From Phaeovulum molybdatiresistens (GTDB lineage: Bacteria > Pseudomonadota > Alphaproteobacteria > Rhodobacterales > Rhodobacteraceae): a DNA stretch of 64,000 nt. Positions 1 to 9,687 of the stretch are shown in pieces; position 1 is the stretch's first letter; every line of letters starts with the position of its first letter. The position numbers and the translations under genes are program-made. The DNA lies in NCBI RefSeq assembly GCF_023544865.1, contig NZ_JAMJFX010000003.1:124001-188000 (forward strand). The letters are read 5' to 3'. The notes under the pieces were generated by a model. It was not told the origin of the DNA. It saw only the letters and a program-made list of their open reading frames with translations, and ran no database searches.

Positions 1-1378
1 TGGTATACAGCATGTGTGCCCCCACCTCGGCGTCGATGTTGATGCCCTTGATCTGGATGAAGCGCGGCTTGCCATCGCTGAACACGGTGCCCGCGACCGA
101 CCGTTCGCGGGTTTCGGTCACGACGGTCAGCTTGATGTAGCCATCGAACACGCCCGATTTCGCCTGGGTGGTGGTGGCGATGTTCACGCCCCGCTCTTTG
201 GCGATGACCGGGGCCGAGACCATGTTCACATCCGGGTTCGCGGCCTTCATGATGCCCGCGATCGCGGCGCAGTTCAGCGCCTGCAGCTTCATGTCGGTCA
301 CGACACCATCGTAAAGGATGTTGATCGCCTGGATCGGCTCATCCGTCATCTGGCCGACGAAGTCACCCAGATGGCCCGCCAGCTTGACCCACGGGCCCAT
401 GACGGCGGCTTCCTCGGCGGTGACGGACGGCATGTTCAGGGCGTTCTGCACCGCGCCGGTCAGCAGGTAGTCCGACATCTGTTCGGCCACTTGCAGCGCC
501 ACGTTTTCCTGCGCCTCGGTGGTCGAGGCGCCCAGGTGCGGCGTCGCCACCACGTTCGGCAGGCCGAACAGCGGGCTGTCGGTCGCGGGTTCCACCGCGA
601 ACACGTCCAGCGCGGCGCCGGCGACATGGCCCGACTTCAGCAGTTCGGCCAGCGCCTCTTCGTCGATCAGGCCACCACGGGCGGCGTTGACGATACGGAC
701 ACCCTTCTTGGTCTTGGCCAGGTTTTCGCGCGACAGGATGTTCTTGGTCTTTTCGGTCAGCGGCACGTGTAGCGTGATGAAATCGGCCTTGGCCAGCAGT
801 TCATCCAGTTCCACCTTGGTGACGCCCATCGCCTTGGCGCGCTCTTCCGACAGGAAGGGGTCGTAGGCCATGACCTTCATCCGCAGACCCAGCGCGCGGT
901 CGGCCACGATGGACCCGATGTTGCCCGCGCCGATCAGGCCCAGCGTCTTGTTGAAGACCTCGACGCCCATGAAGCGGTTCTTTTCCCACTTGCCGGACTT
1001 GGTCGACACTGACGCCTCGGGCAGTTCGCGGGCCACGGCGAACATCAGCGCGATGGCATGTTCGGCGGTGGTGACGCTGTTGCCAAAGGGCGTGTTCATC
1101 ACGATCACGCCCTTTTTCGAGGCGGCCGGGATGTCCACGTTATCGACGCCAATACCGGCGCGGCCGATCACCTTCAGGTTTTTCGCGGCTTCCAGCACCT
1201 TTTCGGTGACCTTGGTGGCGGACCGGATCGCCAGACCGTCATACTGGCCGATCACTTCCAGCAGCTTGTCCTTGTCCTTGCCCAGATCGGGCATGTAATC
1301 CACCTCGACCCCGCGATCGCGGAAGATCTGCACGGCGGTTTCAGAGAGTTTGTCGGATACGAGAACCTTGGGCGCCAT
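1..1378 (-). CDS. serA: D-3-phosphoglycerate dehydrogenase (partial, C-terminus beyond window)
   Basis: Oxidises 3-phosphoglycerate to 3-phosphohydroxypyruvate with NAD, the first step of the phosphorylated serine pathway, in the cytosol. The reverse strand opens with MAPKVLVSDKLSET and runs off the left edge after about 459 codons. The Rossmann motif GLIGAGNIGS is near residues 147-156. It is followed by VNAARGGLID and the catalytic-histidine motif TPHLGAST. The sequence then continues into the extra allosteric-substrate-binding region typical of the long (about 530 residue) form, so roughly 70 residues including the ACT domain are missing. It sits 62 nt downstream of serC on the same strand, so the two are probably cotranscribed. 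Confidence 0.96.
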   Translation of the reverse strand, partial: MAPKVLVSDKLSETAVQIFRDRGVEVDYMPDLGKDKDKLLEVIGQYDGLAIRSATKVTEKVLEAAKNLKVIGRAGIGVDNVDIPAASKKGVIVMNTPFGNSVTTAEHAIALMFAVARELPEASVSTKSGKWEKNRFMGVEVFNKTLGLIGAGNIGSIVADRALGLRMKVMAYDPFLSEERAKAMGVTKVELDELLAKADFITLHVPLTEKTKNILSRENLAKTKKGVRIVNAARGGLIDEEALAELLKSGHVAGAALDVFAVEPATDSPLFGLPNVVATPHLGASTTEAQENVALQVAEQMSDYLLTGAVQNALNMPSVTAEEAAVMGPWVKLAGHLGDFVGQMTDEPIQAINILYDGVVTDMKLQALNCAAIAGIMKAANPDVNMVSAPVIAKERGVNIATTTQAKSGVFDGYIKLTVVTETRERSVAGTVFSDGKPRFIQIKGINIDAEVGAHMLYT

Positions 1379-1440
1379 CACGGGCTCCTATCAAATGGGG
1401 TGGGGAAGGCGGGCGGCGGGGCCGCCCTGCCGGGTCCAGA

Positions 1441-2589
<1,149 letters not shown>

Positions 2590-2738
2590 GGTATCCTTCC
2601 AGATAAACGCCCCTCGTTGGGGAGAGGTGTCCCGCCGCTGGAAATACGCCTGCGCCTGCTCTGGCACAAGATGGAAAATTGCGATAATGCGCCGCATCTG
2701 ACGCCAAAGACGACATCGCCCCAGACCGGAAGGCCCCC

Positions 2739-3611
2739 ATGTTCATCGCAACCCTTCTTAGTGCCCCCGAAAAAGCCAATCTCGACCGGGTGACGGTCGA
2801 ATCGCTGCGCGATGCCTGGGCGGGCGGGGCGGCGGAATGGCTCAACCCCGGGGTTGCGGCGGAATTTGAACTGCCCGAGGTGCCCGCGAACCGCTGGCAG
2901 GTTTGGGAAGGCCTGCAGAGGCTGGGTGTCGACCTGGTGATCCAGCCCGCCGAGGGGCGGCAAAAGCGGATGCTGCTGGCCGATATGGACAGCACGATGA
3001 TCCAGCAGGAATGCATTGATGAACTGGCCGATGTCGCGGGCGTGGGCGACCGGGTCAAGGACATCACCGCCCGCGCGATGAATGGCGAGCTGGATTTTGA
3101 AGGCGCGCTCACCGAACGCGTGGGCCTGCTGAAAGGTCTGCCGCAATCGGTGATCGGGCAGGTCATCGCGGAACGCATCACCTTCATGCCCGGCGGGCGT
3201 GAACTGTTGGCGACGATGAAGGCCAATGGCGCCTATACGGTTCTGGTGTCGGGCGGGTTCACGGCTTTTACCGGCCATGTCGCGGGCACGCTGGGCTTTG
3301 ACGAGGCCCGCGCCAACACGCTTTTGGTCGCGGACGGCCATCTGACCGGCGAGGTTGCCCGCCCGATCCTGGGGCGCGAGGCCAAGATGCAGGCACTGAC
3401 CGAGGTTTCGGCGCGCCTTGGCATCACCCACGATCAGGTGATGGCGGTGGGCGATGGCGCGAATGACCTTGGCATGCTGGGCATGGCGGGCGCCGGGGTG
3501 GCGCTGCATGCCAAGCCCGCGGTCGCGGCGCAATGCGACATCCGCATCAACCACGGCGACCTGACGGCGCTGCTGTATATCCAGGGCTACCGGGTCGATC
3601 AGTTCGCCTGA
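2739..3611 (+). CDS. serB: Phosphoserine phosphatase
   Basis: HAD-superfamily hydrolase that dephosphorylates phosphoserine to serine. 290 aa. An N-terminal ACT-like region (about residues 1-75) precedes the HAD core. Motif I is [10 protein letters not shown], with nucleophile D82 and D84. The substrate-contact stretch [14 protein letters not shown] follows, and motif IV is [12 protein letters not shown] near residue 235-245. The length fits the ACT-containing SerB class. It is transcribed away from serC/serA. Its last 13 nt overlap the end of nagA on the other strand, leaving no room for a conventional terminator between the two genes. Confidence 0.95.
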   Translation: MFIATLLSAPEKANLDRVTVESLRDAWAGGAAEWLNPGVAAEFELPEVPANRWQVWEGLQRLGVDLVIQPAEGRQKRMLLADMDSTMIQQECIDELADVAGVGDRVKDITARAMNGELDFEGALTERVGLLKGLPQSVIGQVIAERITFMPGGRELLATMKANGAYTVLVSGGFTAFTGHVAGTLGFDEARANTLLVADGHLTGEVARPILGREAKMQALTEVSARLGITHDQVMAVGDGANDLGMLGMAGAGVALHAKPAVAAQCDIRINHGDLTALLYIQGYRVDQFA

Positions 3612-4735
3612 ACCGGCGCGCCCGCCTGCCAGACGCGGGTCAGGTTCCAGTCGGCATCGAAATGCACCAGATCGGCGGGCAGGCCGGGGGCGATACGGCC
3701 CCGGTCGGCCCCGATCACCTGCGCCGGAATGCGCGTGGCCATCGCCAGCGCGCGTTCGGGCGCGACGCCCACCTGTTCGATCATGAAGCGCACCGCCTGC
3801 GGCAGGCTCAGGTCCGCCCCGGCCAGTGTGCCATCCTCCAGCGTCAGCCGGCCGTCGCGGCGCAGTATGCGGCGGTGGCCCAGATGGAACTCGGTCAGGT
3901 CTGTGCCCGCCACGGCCATCGCGTCGGAAACCAGGAACACCGCGCCCGCGCGTTTGGCGGCCAGCGCCAGGCGGATGGTTTCGGGATGCACATGCACGCC
4001 ATCGGCGATCAGGCCGCAGGCCAGTGGCAGCGACAGGGCCGCGCCGACAAGGCCCGGCTCGCGGCTGCCAAGCGCGCTCATCGCGTTGAAGAGATGCGTG
4101 ACGCAGGTGGCGCCCGCGGCATGGGCGGCGGCGGCCTCGGCCAGGGTGCAATCGGCATGGCCCAGGCTGACCACCGCCCCCGCCGCGCGCAGGGCCGCGA
4201 TCTGATCCGGCCGGGCCGAGGCCGGGGCCAGCGTCACCATCAGCGCGGGCAGGGCGCGGGCGGCGGCGATCAGCGCGGCAAGGTCATCCTCGGTCATCGG
4301 GCGGATCAGGGCCGGGTCATGCGCGCCGTGGCGGCGCGGGTCCAGATGCGGGCCTTCTAGATGCAGGCCAAGGAACCCCGGCACGCGCGCCTTTGCAGCG
4401 GCGATTCCGGCCCGGATCACGGCGGCGGTGGCCTGCGGTGTGTCGGTGATCAGCGTGGGCAAGATGCCCGTCACGCCCAGCCGCGCGTGGGCCGCGCAGA
4501 TCCGGGCGAGGGTGTCCACGGTCGCGCTACCATCAAGCAAGATCCCGTCGCCGCCATTCACCTGCAGGTCGATCAGCCCCGGCGCCAGCACCCCGCCGTT
4601 CAGGTCAATCGCGCCTGCGGGTGCCTCGGCCTCGGTCAGGATGGCGGCAATCCGGTCGCCCTCGATCGCCAGGGCAAGGCCGGGGCGGATTGTCGTGCCG
4701 TCGAACAGGGCGGCGCCGGTCAGAATCTGGGTCAT
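3599..4735 (-). CDS. nagA: N-acetylglucosamine-6-phosphate deacetylase
   Basis: Amidohydrolase that removes acetate from GlcNAc-6-phosphate in amino-sugar or murein recycling. 378 aa, normal for NagA. Visible motifs are LQVNGGDGI near the N-terminus, HLEGPHLDPRRHGAHDP, the metal ligand in SLGHADCTLAEA, the substrate loop THLFNAMSAL, and the catalytic aspartate in FLVSDAMAVAG. Its ATG overlaps the stop of the upstream kinase gene by 4 nt (ATGA), so the two are translationally coupled. No nagB deaminase or sugar transporter is adjacent, so the pathway must be completed by genes elsewhere. Confidence 0.93.
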   Translation of the reverse strand: MTQILTGAALFDGTTIRPGLALAIEGDRIAAILTEAEAPAGAIDLNGGVLAPGLIDLQVNGGDGILLDGSATVDTLARICAAHARLGVTGILPTLITDTPQATAAVIRAGIAAAKARVPGFLGLHLEGPHLDPRRHGAHDPALIRPMTEDDLAALIAAARALPALMVTLAPASARPDQIAALRAAGAVVSLGHADCTLAEAAAAHAAGATCVTHLFNAMSALGSREPGLVGAALSLPLACGLIADGVHVHPETIRLALAAKRAGAVFLVSDAMAVAGTDLTEFHLGHRRILRRDGRLTLEDGTLAGADLSLPQAVRFMIEQVGVAPERALAMATRIPAQVIGADRGRIAPGLPADLVHFDADWNLTRVWQAGAPVQAN

Positions 4736-5562
4736 GTCGCGGCCAACCGGCGGGCCATGTGCAACGCGCCGTCCATGTTGTCGCCCAGGGCGGGGCGAAT
4801 CTGCCAGCGGTCGCGCAGGCGGGTGGCGTAGGCCGGGCCAAGGCCGCCGGTGAAGGTAACGGGCAGCGCGCCGCCCTGCTGCAAAAGGCCGATGGCGGCG
4901 GCGACCTCGGCCGTGGCGGCGCCCAGAACCGCGATCGCGGCGGGGTCGTCGCTGCCGGTGACAAGCGGCGCAAGGGCGGCGAAATCCGCCGGGCGTGCGG
5001 ATTGGGCAAAGGCGGCTAGCCCCGCGCCGCCGCCGTGGTCATCCAGTAACCGCCGCAACAGCGGCGTCAGCGGCACAAAGCCGTCCAATCCCCGTAGCGC
5101 CCGCGCCATCAGCGCCCGCCCGATCCACGCGCCCGACCCCTCGTCGCCCAAGACCAGCCCCCAGCCGCCGATCACCCGCAGCGCGCCGGCGCGCCGCACC
5201 GCAAAGACCGACCCGGTGCCCATTGCGGCAAGGATGCCATCGTCATCCCCCAGGGCGCCGGCCACCGCGATCTGCACATCCTGTACCACCTGCACACGGG
5301 CAAAGGGCAGACCTTGCGCAATGCGCGCGGCGGCCTCGGGGAAATTCGCGCCCGCAAGGCCCAGTACGGCGCAGACCTGATCGGGGGGGCAATGGCCTTG
5401 CATCACCGCCCCGGCAGCAGCAAGGATCGCGGCGCGCGCGCCCTGCGGATCGGTGACGATATTTGCCGGGCCTGCGCTGGCGCGGGCGATCACGCGGCCT
5501 GTCGCATCGGCCAGCGCCGCGCGGCATCCGGTGCCACCGCCATCCAGTCCAAGAAGAAACAT
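4732..5562 (-). CDS. BadF/BadG/BcrA/BcrD-type ATPase, probable N-acetylglucosamine kinase
   Basis: ASKHA-fold kinase-like protein of 276 aa from MFLLGLDGGGTGCRAAL. The phosphate-1 motif is LGLDGGGTGC, the second is ILAAMGTGSVFAV, and GLVLGDEGSGAWIGR is typical of GlcNAc-kinase-like BadF proteins. The frame stays open about 68 codons upstream, but the ATG at 5562 places the phosphate-binding loop at the very N-terminus as in relatives. Coupling to nagA by a 4-nt overlap suggests it makes the GlcNAc-6-phosphate that NagA uses; glucosamine kinase is the main alternative. The 196-nt divergent gap to the next operon should hold both promoters. Confidence 0.82.
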   Translation of the reverse strand: MFLLGLDGGGTGCRAALADATGRVIARASAGPANIVTDPQGARAAILAAAGAVMQGHCPPDQVCAVLGLAGANFPEAAARIAQGLPFARVQVVQDVQIAVAGALGDDDGILAAMGTGSVFAVRRAGALRVIGGWGLVLGDEGSGAWIGRALMARALRGLDGFVPLTPLLRRLLDDHGGGAGLAAFAQSARPADFAALAPLVTGSDDPAAIAVLGAATAEVAAAIGLLQQGGALPVTFTGGLGPAYATRLRDRWQIRPALGDNMDGALHMARRLAAT

Positions 5563-5758
5563 GCCCGCCCCCTTGCAGCCCCGCGCCGCCAGATTGCCAA
5601 AACCCCGCGCCCGGCGAAAGGGTGGCTGGCGCGGACTGCGCTTTTTCCGCCTTATGCCGGGGCGTGCGGATTTTTTGGGTGACATTCGGCCCGCTTGCGC
5701 CAATTGAGGGGGGCGGGCGCGTATCGCCGCCCGAAGCGATGGGCGGCAAGGGAAAACG

Positions 5759-7894
5759 ATGCGCAAACCGGTGATCTTTGCGGCGCTGGCGCTGGGGGTG
5801 CTGGGTCTGATCTGGGCCAGCGGCGGGGTGCCCGCCGATCTGGATGGCCTGCGCGCCGCGCTGGCCCACGCTGAAGGCTGGCGCGCGGCGCATCCCGCCG
5901 CCTTTGCGGCGCTGTTCTTTGCCGCCTATGTCACGGTCACGGCGCTGTCGCTGCCCTTTGCGGTCTGGATGACGTTGGCGGCGGGGGCGGTGTTCGGGTT
6001 CTGGGGCGGGCTGGTGCTGGTGTCCTTCGCCTCGACGCTGGGGGCGACGCTGGCCTTTCTGGCGGCGCGGTTTTTGTTGCGCGACTGGGTGATGGCGCGG
6101 CTGGGCGCGCGCGCCAAGGCGGTGGAACAGGGGCTGGAACGCGACGGGGCGTTCTACCTGTTCTCGCTTCGGCTGATCCCGGTGGTGCCGTTCTTTGCGC
6201 TGAACCTGCTGATGGGCCTGACCGCGATGCCTGCGCGGCGGTTCTATTGGGTCAGCCAGTTGGGGATGCTGCCGGGCACGGCGGTCTATACCAACGCGGG
6301 CACGCAGCTGGGGCGGATTGACAGCCTGTCGGGCGTGATCTCGGCCCCCGTTCTGGGTGCTTTTGCGGCGCTGGCGGTGTTTCCGTGGCTGGCGCGGCTG
6401 CTGTTGGGCGTTTTGCGGCGCAGGCGCGCCTATCGCGGCTACACGCGTCCGGCGCGGTTCGACCGCAACCTGATCGTGATCGGGGCAGGTGCGGCGGGGC
6501 TGGTCACGGCCTATGTCGCGGCGGCCGCCAAGGCACGCGTCACGTTGATTGAGGCGCACAAGATGGGCGGCGATTGCCTGAACTATGGCTGCGTGCCGTC
6601 CAAGGGGCTGATCCGCTCGGCCAAGGTCGCGCATCAGATGCGCCATGCCGACCGCTTTGGCCTGACGCCCGCCGATCCGGGCGTGTCGTTCCGCGCCGTG
6701 ATGGCGCGGGTGCGGCAGGTGATTGCCGACATCGCGCCGCATGACAGTGTCGAACGCTATGAGGGGCTGGGGGTTGAGGTGCTGCAGGGCCACGCCCGGC
6801 TGATCGATCCCTGGACGGTCGAGGTGACCGGCGAGGCCGGGGCACAGCGTCTGACGGCGCGGGCGATCGTGCTGGCGACCGGGGCCGCGCCGGTGATCCC
6901 CGATCTGCCGGGGCTGGCGGATGTTGGGCCGCTGACCTCGGACACGTTGTGGGACCGACTGGCCGACCGTGACACCCCGCCCGCGCAGCTGTTGCTGCTG
7001 GGCGGCGGGCCGATCGGCTGCGAATTGGCGCAGGCGTTCCAGCGGCTGGGGTCACAGGTGACGCTGGTGGAACAGGGCCCCCGCCTGCTGCCGCGCGACG
7101 ATGCCGAGGCCGCCGAACTGGTCCGCGCGTCGCTGGTGGCGGATGGGGTGCAGGTGCTGACCGGCCACCGGGCGCTGGCCTTTGGTGCGCAGGTCGGCAA
7201 ATGGGTCGATCTGGACGGCGGTCAGCGGGTCGAGTTTGACGAGGTGATCGTGGCCGTGGGCCGCGCCGCGCGGTTGCAGGGCTACGGGCTGGAGGATCTG
7301 GGCATCCCCACCACCCGCGTGATCGAGACGAACGACTATCTGGAAACCGTTTTCCCCAACATCTACGCCGCCGGCGATGCGGCGGGGCCGTTTCAACTGA
7401 CCCATGCTGCGGCGCATCAGGCGTGGTTCGCCGCGGTGAACGGGCTGTTTGCGCCCTTCTGGCGGATCAAGGCCGATTACCGGGTGATCCCCGCAGCCGT
7501 TTTCACCGACCCCGAGGTTGCCCGCGTCGGCCTGACCGAGGACGAGGCCCGCGACCGGGGCATCCCCTTTGAGGTCACCCGCTACGGCATCGACGATCTT
7601 GACCGCGCGATTGCCGACAGCACGGCGCGCGGCTTTGTCAAGGTGTTGACCCCGCCCGGCAAGGACCGGATTCTGGGCGTGACCATCGTGGGCGAACATG
7701 CGGGGGATCTGTTGGCGGAATTCGTTCTGGCGATGAAACAGGGGCTGGGGCTGGGCCGGATCCTGTCCACGATCCACATCTACCCGACCCTGGCCGAGGC
7801 GAACAAATTCGTCGCCGGCAACTGGCGCCGGGCGCATGTGGCCCCGCGCGCGCTGGCGGTTCTGGCGCGGTTCCACGGCTGGAGACGCGGATGA
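5759..7894 (+). CDS. Fusion of TVP38/TMEM64 (DedA-superfamily) membrane domain with FAD-dependent pyridine nucleotide-disulfide oxidoreductase
   Basis: 711 aa. Residues 1 to about 225 form a multi-pass TVP38/TMEM64 membrane domain; it includes AAGAVFGFWGGLVLV and the amphipathic loop with RLIPVVPFFALNLLMG. A basic linker (RRRRAYRGYTRP) leads to a complete class I disulfide reductase: FAD motif IGAGAAGL from about residue 240, redox-active pair C273/C278 in GGDCLNYGCVPSK, NAD(P) motif LLGGGPIGCELA, second FAD motif YAAGDAAG, and the C-terminal HIYPTLAEA segment carrying the dimer-interface histidine. It resembles the mercuric reductase/lipoamide dehydrogenase group but has no N-terminal HMA domain and no C-terminal cysteine pair, so mercury reduction is unlikely. 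AAGGGA precedes the ATG. It overlaps the next gene by 4 nt. The substrate is unknown; a membrane-tethered thiol or quinone redox role is inference. Confidence 0.9.
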   Translation: MRKPVIFAALALGVLGLIWASGGVPADLDGLRAALAHAEGWRAAHPAAFAALFFAAYVTVTALSLPFAVWMTLAAGAVFGFWGGLVLVSFASTLGATLAFLAARFLLRDWVMARLGARAKAVEQGLERDGAFYLFSLRLIPVVPFFALNLLMGLTAMPARRFYWVSQLGMLPGTAVYTNAGTQLGRIDSLSGVISAPVLGAFAALAVFPWLARLLLGVLRRRRAYRGYTRPARFDRNLIVIGAGAAGLVTAYVAAAAKARVTLIEAHKMGGDCLNYGCVPSKGLIRSAKVAHQMRHADRFGLTPADPGVSFRAVMARVRQVIADIAPHDSVERYEGLGVEVLQGHARLIDPWTVEVTGEAGAQRLTARAIVLATGAAPVIPDLPGLADVGPLTSDTLWDRLADRDTPPAQLLLLGGGPIGCELAQAFQRLGSQVTLVEQGPRLLPRDDAEAAELVRASLVADGVQVLTGHRALAFGAQVGKWVDLDGGQRVEFDEVIVAVGRAARLQGYGLEDLGIPTTRVIETNDYLETVFPNIYAAGDAAGPFQLTHAAAHQAWFAAVNGLFAPFWRIKADYRVIPAAVFTDPEVARVGLTEDEARDRGIPFEVTRYGIDDLDRAIADSTARGFVKVLTPPGKDRILGVTIVGEHAGDLLAEFVLAMKQGLGLGRILSTIHIYPTLAEANKFVAGNWRRAHVAPRALAVLARFHGWRRG

Positions 7895-8505
7895 TCGACG
7901 CCGCGCTTTTGCCCCTGCAGCGCCGCCTGCTGCATCCCCCGGCCCGCGCGCTGGTGGGTTTGGGGGTGCAGGCCGACCAGATCACCATTGCGGGGTTCGT
8001 GCTGGGCCTTGGCGCGGTGGTGGCCCTGACGGCGGGCGCCTTTGGCGCGGCGCTGGCCTTCATCGCGCTGAACCGGCTGGCCGACGGGCTGGATGGCGCG
8101 GTGGCGCGGATCACCGGGCCGACTGATCGCGGCGCCTTTCTGGATATCGCGCTTGATTTCGTGTTCTACGCGCTGGTGCCTTTGGGCTTTGCGCTGGCCG
8201 ATCCTGCCGCCAACGCCCTGCCTGCGGCGGTTCTGATCGCGGCCTTCGTCGGCACTGGCTCCAGCTTTCTGGCCTTTGCCAGCATCGCCGCCAAGCGCCG
8301 CCTGCGGACCGATGCCTACCCGGCCAAGGGCATTTATTACCTGGGCGGTCTGACCGAGGGGGCCGAGACCATCGCCTTTTTCGCCGCCGCCTGCCTGTGG
8401 CCCGGGGGCTTCCCGGTTCTGGCCTATGTCTTTTCCGCCGCCTGCGCGGTGACCACCCTGACCCGCTGGCATATGGGCTGGCGGGCTTTTGCCGACAAAG
8501 GATGA
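7891..8505 (+). CDS. CDP-alcohol phosphatidyltransferase family protein (YnjF-like)
   Basis: 204 aa integral membrane enzyme of the family that swaps CMP on a CDP-linked lipid or alcohol for another alcohol. The signature is D65-x2-D68-G-x2-A72-R73-x7-G81-x3-D85-x3-D89, with all four metal and substrate aspartates present. The A-R to G spacing is seven residues rather than the usual eight. Several hydrophobic segments surround it. The ATG overlaps the upstream fusion gene (ATGA), and the downstream substrate-binding-protein gene follows after 3 nt, so it belongs to the same operon. E. coli ynjF lies in a comparable gene set. The alcohol substrate cannot be read from the sequence. Confidence 0.88.
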   Translation: MIDAALLPLQRRLLHPPARALVGLGVQADQITIAGFVLGLGAVVALTAGAFGAALAFIALNRLADGLDGAVARITGPTDRGAFLDIALDFVFYALVPLGFALADPAANALPAAVLIAAFVGTGSSFLAFASIAAKRRLRTDAYPAKGIYYLGGLTEGAETIAFFAAACLWPGGFPVLAYVFSAACAVTTLTRWHMGWRAFADKG

Positions 8506-8508
8506 CCG

Positions 8509-9687
8509 ATGCGTCTGTTGCTGACCGCCCTTGCCCTGACCGCCGCCACCCCCGCCCTTGCCGACTGGCAGGCCACGCTGGATGCCGCGCGCGGCCAGAC
8601 CATCTATTTCAACGCCTGGGGCGGGGATCAGCGCACCAATGACTTCATCGCCTGGGTGGGCCAGCAGACCGAGGCGCGGTACGGCGTGAAGGTTGAACAG
8701 GTAAAACTGACCGACACCGCCGAGGCCGTGTCGCGCGTGATTGCGGAAAAGGCGGCGGGCAAGGATACGGGCGGCTCGGTCGACCTCATCTGGATCAATG
8801 GGCCGAACTTTCTGGCGATGCAACAGGCGGGGCTGCTGCATGGTCCCTTCGTCGCAGACCTTCCAAATGCGCGGTTCGTGGACCTGTCCGCGGGCGCCCC
8901 GGCCAGCCTTGATTTCACCGTGCCGGTCGAGGGGATGGAATCGCCCTGGCGGTTGGCGAAATTCGTCTTTGTCCATGACAGCGCCCGCGTCGATCCGCCC
9001 GAAACGATGGCGGATTTCGTCGGTTTGGCCACGGCCCATCCGGGGCGGATGACGCATCCAAACCCCGCGAATTTCATGGGCGCAACCTTCCTGAAACAGG
9101 CGCTGGTTGAACTGGCGCTCGATCCGGCGGTGCTGCAATCCGAACCGACCGAGGAAAGCTATTCCGCCGCCACAGCGCCGCTGTGGGCCTGGTATGACGC
9201 GCTGCGCCCGCATCTGTGGCGCGCGGGCGAAAGCTTCCCCGAGAATGAATCGGTGCAGGCCCAGATGCTGAACGATGGCGAGGTCGATATCGCGATGTTC
9301 TTTGATCCGGCCGCCGCCGCCTCGATGATCGAACAGGGGCTGCTGCCGGAAACCGCGCGCGTTTTTGTCCCGAAGGGCGGCAGCCTTGGCAACGTGTCCT
9401 TCGTCGCGATCCCCTACAACGCCGCGCATAAAGAAGGCGCCAAGGTCGTCGCCGATTTCCTGCTGGAACCCGCGACCCAGGCGCGGATGCAGGACATCAC
9501 CGTGCTGGGCTCGTTCTCGGTCCTTGATCCGGCCCGGCTGGACGGGGCGGCGCGCGCGGCCTTTGACGCGCTGCCGACCGCGCCCGCCCTGCCGACCCTG
9601 GAGGATCTGGGCCCGACCCTGGCCGAGCCGCACCCGGCCTGGATGACCCGACTGACGGCGGATTGGGCCGCGCGCTATACGAAATGA
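8509..9687 (+). CDS. ABC transporter periplasmic substrate-binding protein (YnjB-like)
   Basis: 392 aa with a clear Sec signal peptide (MRLLLTALALTAATPALA, predicted cleavage after residue 18). The mature region starts with DWQATLDAARGQTIYFNAWG and looks like a type II solute-binding protein of the thiamine/spermidine/iron-binding class. The segments VDLIWINGPNFLAMQQAGLL and EVDIAMFFDPAAAASMI fit the YnjB family. It lies 3 nt after the CDP-alcohol phosphotransferase gene and overlaps the permease gene (ATGA), so binding protein, permease and ATPase are consecutive. The ligand of YnjB-type proteins is not established. Confidence 0.88.
   Translation: MRLLLTALALTAATPALADWQATLDAARGQTIYFNAWGGDQRTNDFIAWVGQQTEARYGVKVEQVKLTDTAEAVSRVIAEKAAGKDTGGSVDLIWINGPNFLAMQQAGLLHGPFVADLPNARFVDLSAGAPASLDFTVPVEGMESPWRLAKFVFVHDSARVDPPETMADFVGLATAHPGRMTHPNPANFMGATFLKQALVELALDPAVLQSEPTEESYSAATAPLWAWYDALRPHLWRAGESFPENESVQAQMLNDGEVDIAMFFDPAAAASMIEQGLLPETARVFVPKGGSLGNVSFVAIPYNAAHKEGAKVVADFLLEPATQARMQDITVLGSFSVLDPARLDGAARAAFDALPTAPALPTLEDLGPTLAEPHPAWMTRLTADWAARYTK

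Noticed and set aside
6472..7894. Mercuric reductase (MerA)
   Set aside because: The flavoenzyme core is similar, but the HMA domain and C-terminal cysteine pair are missing, and no mer regulator or transporter is near.
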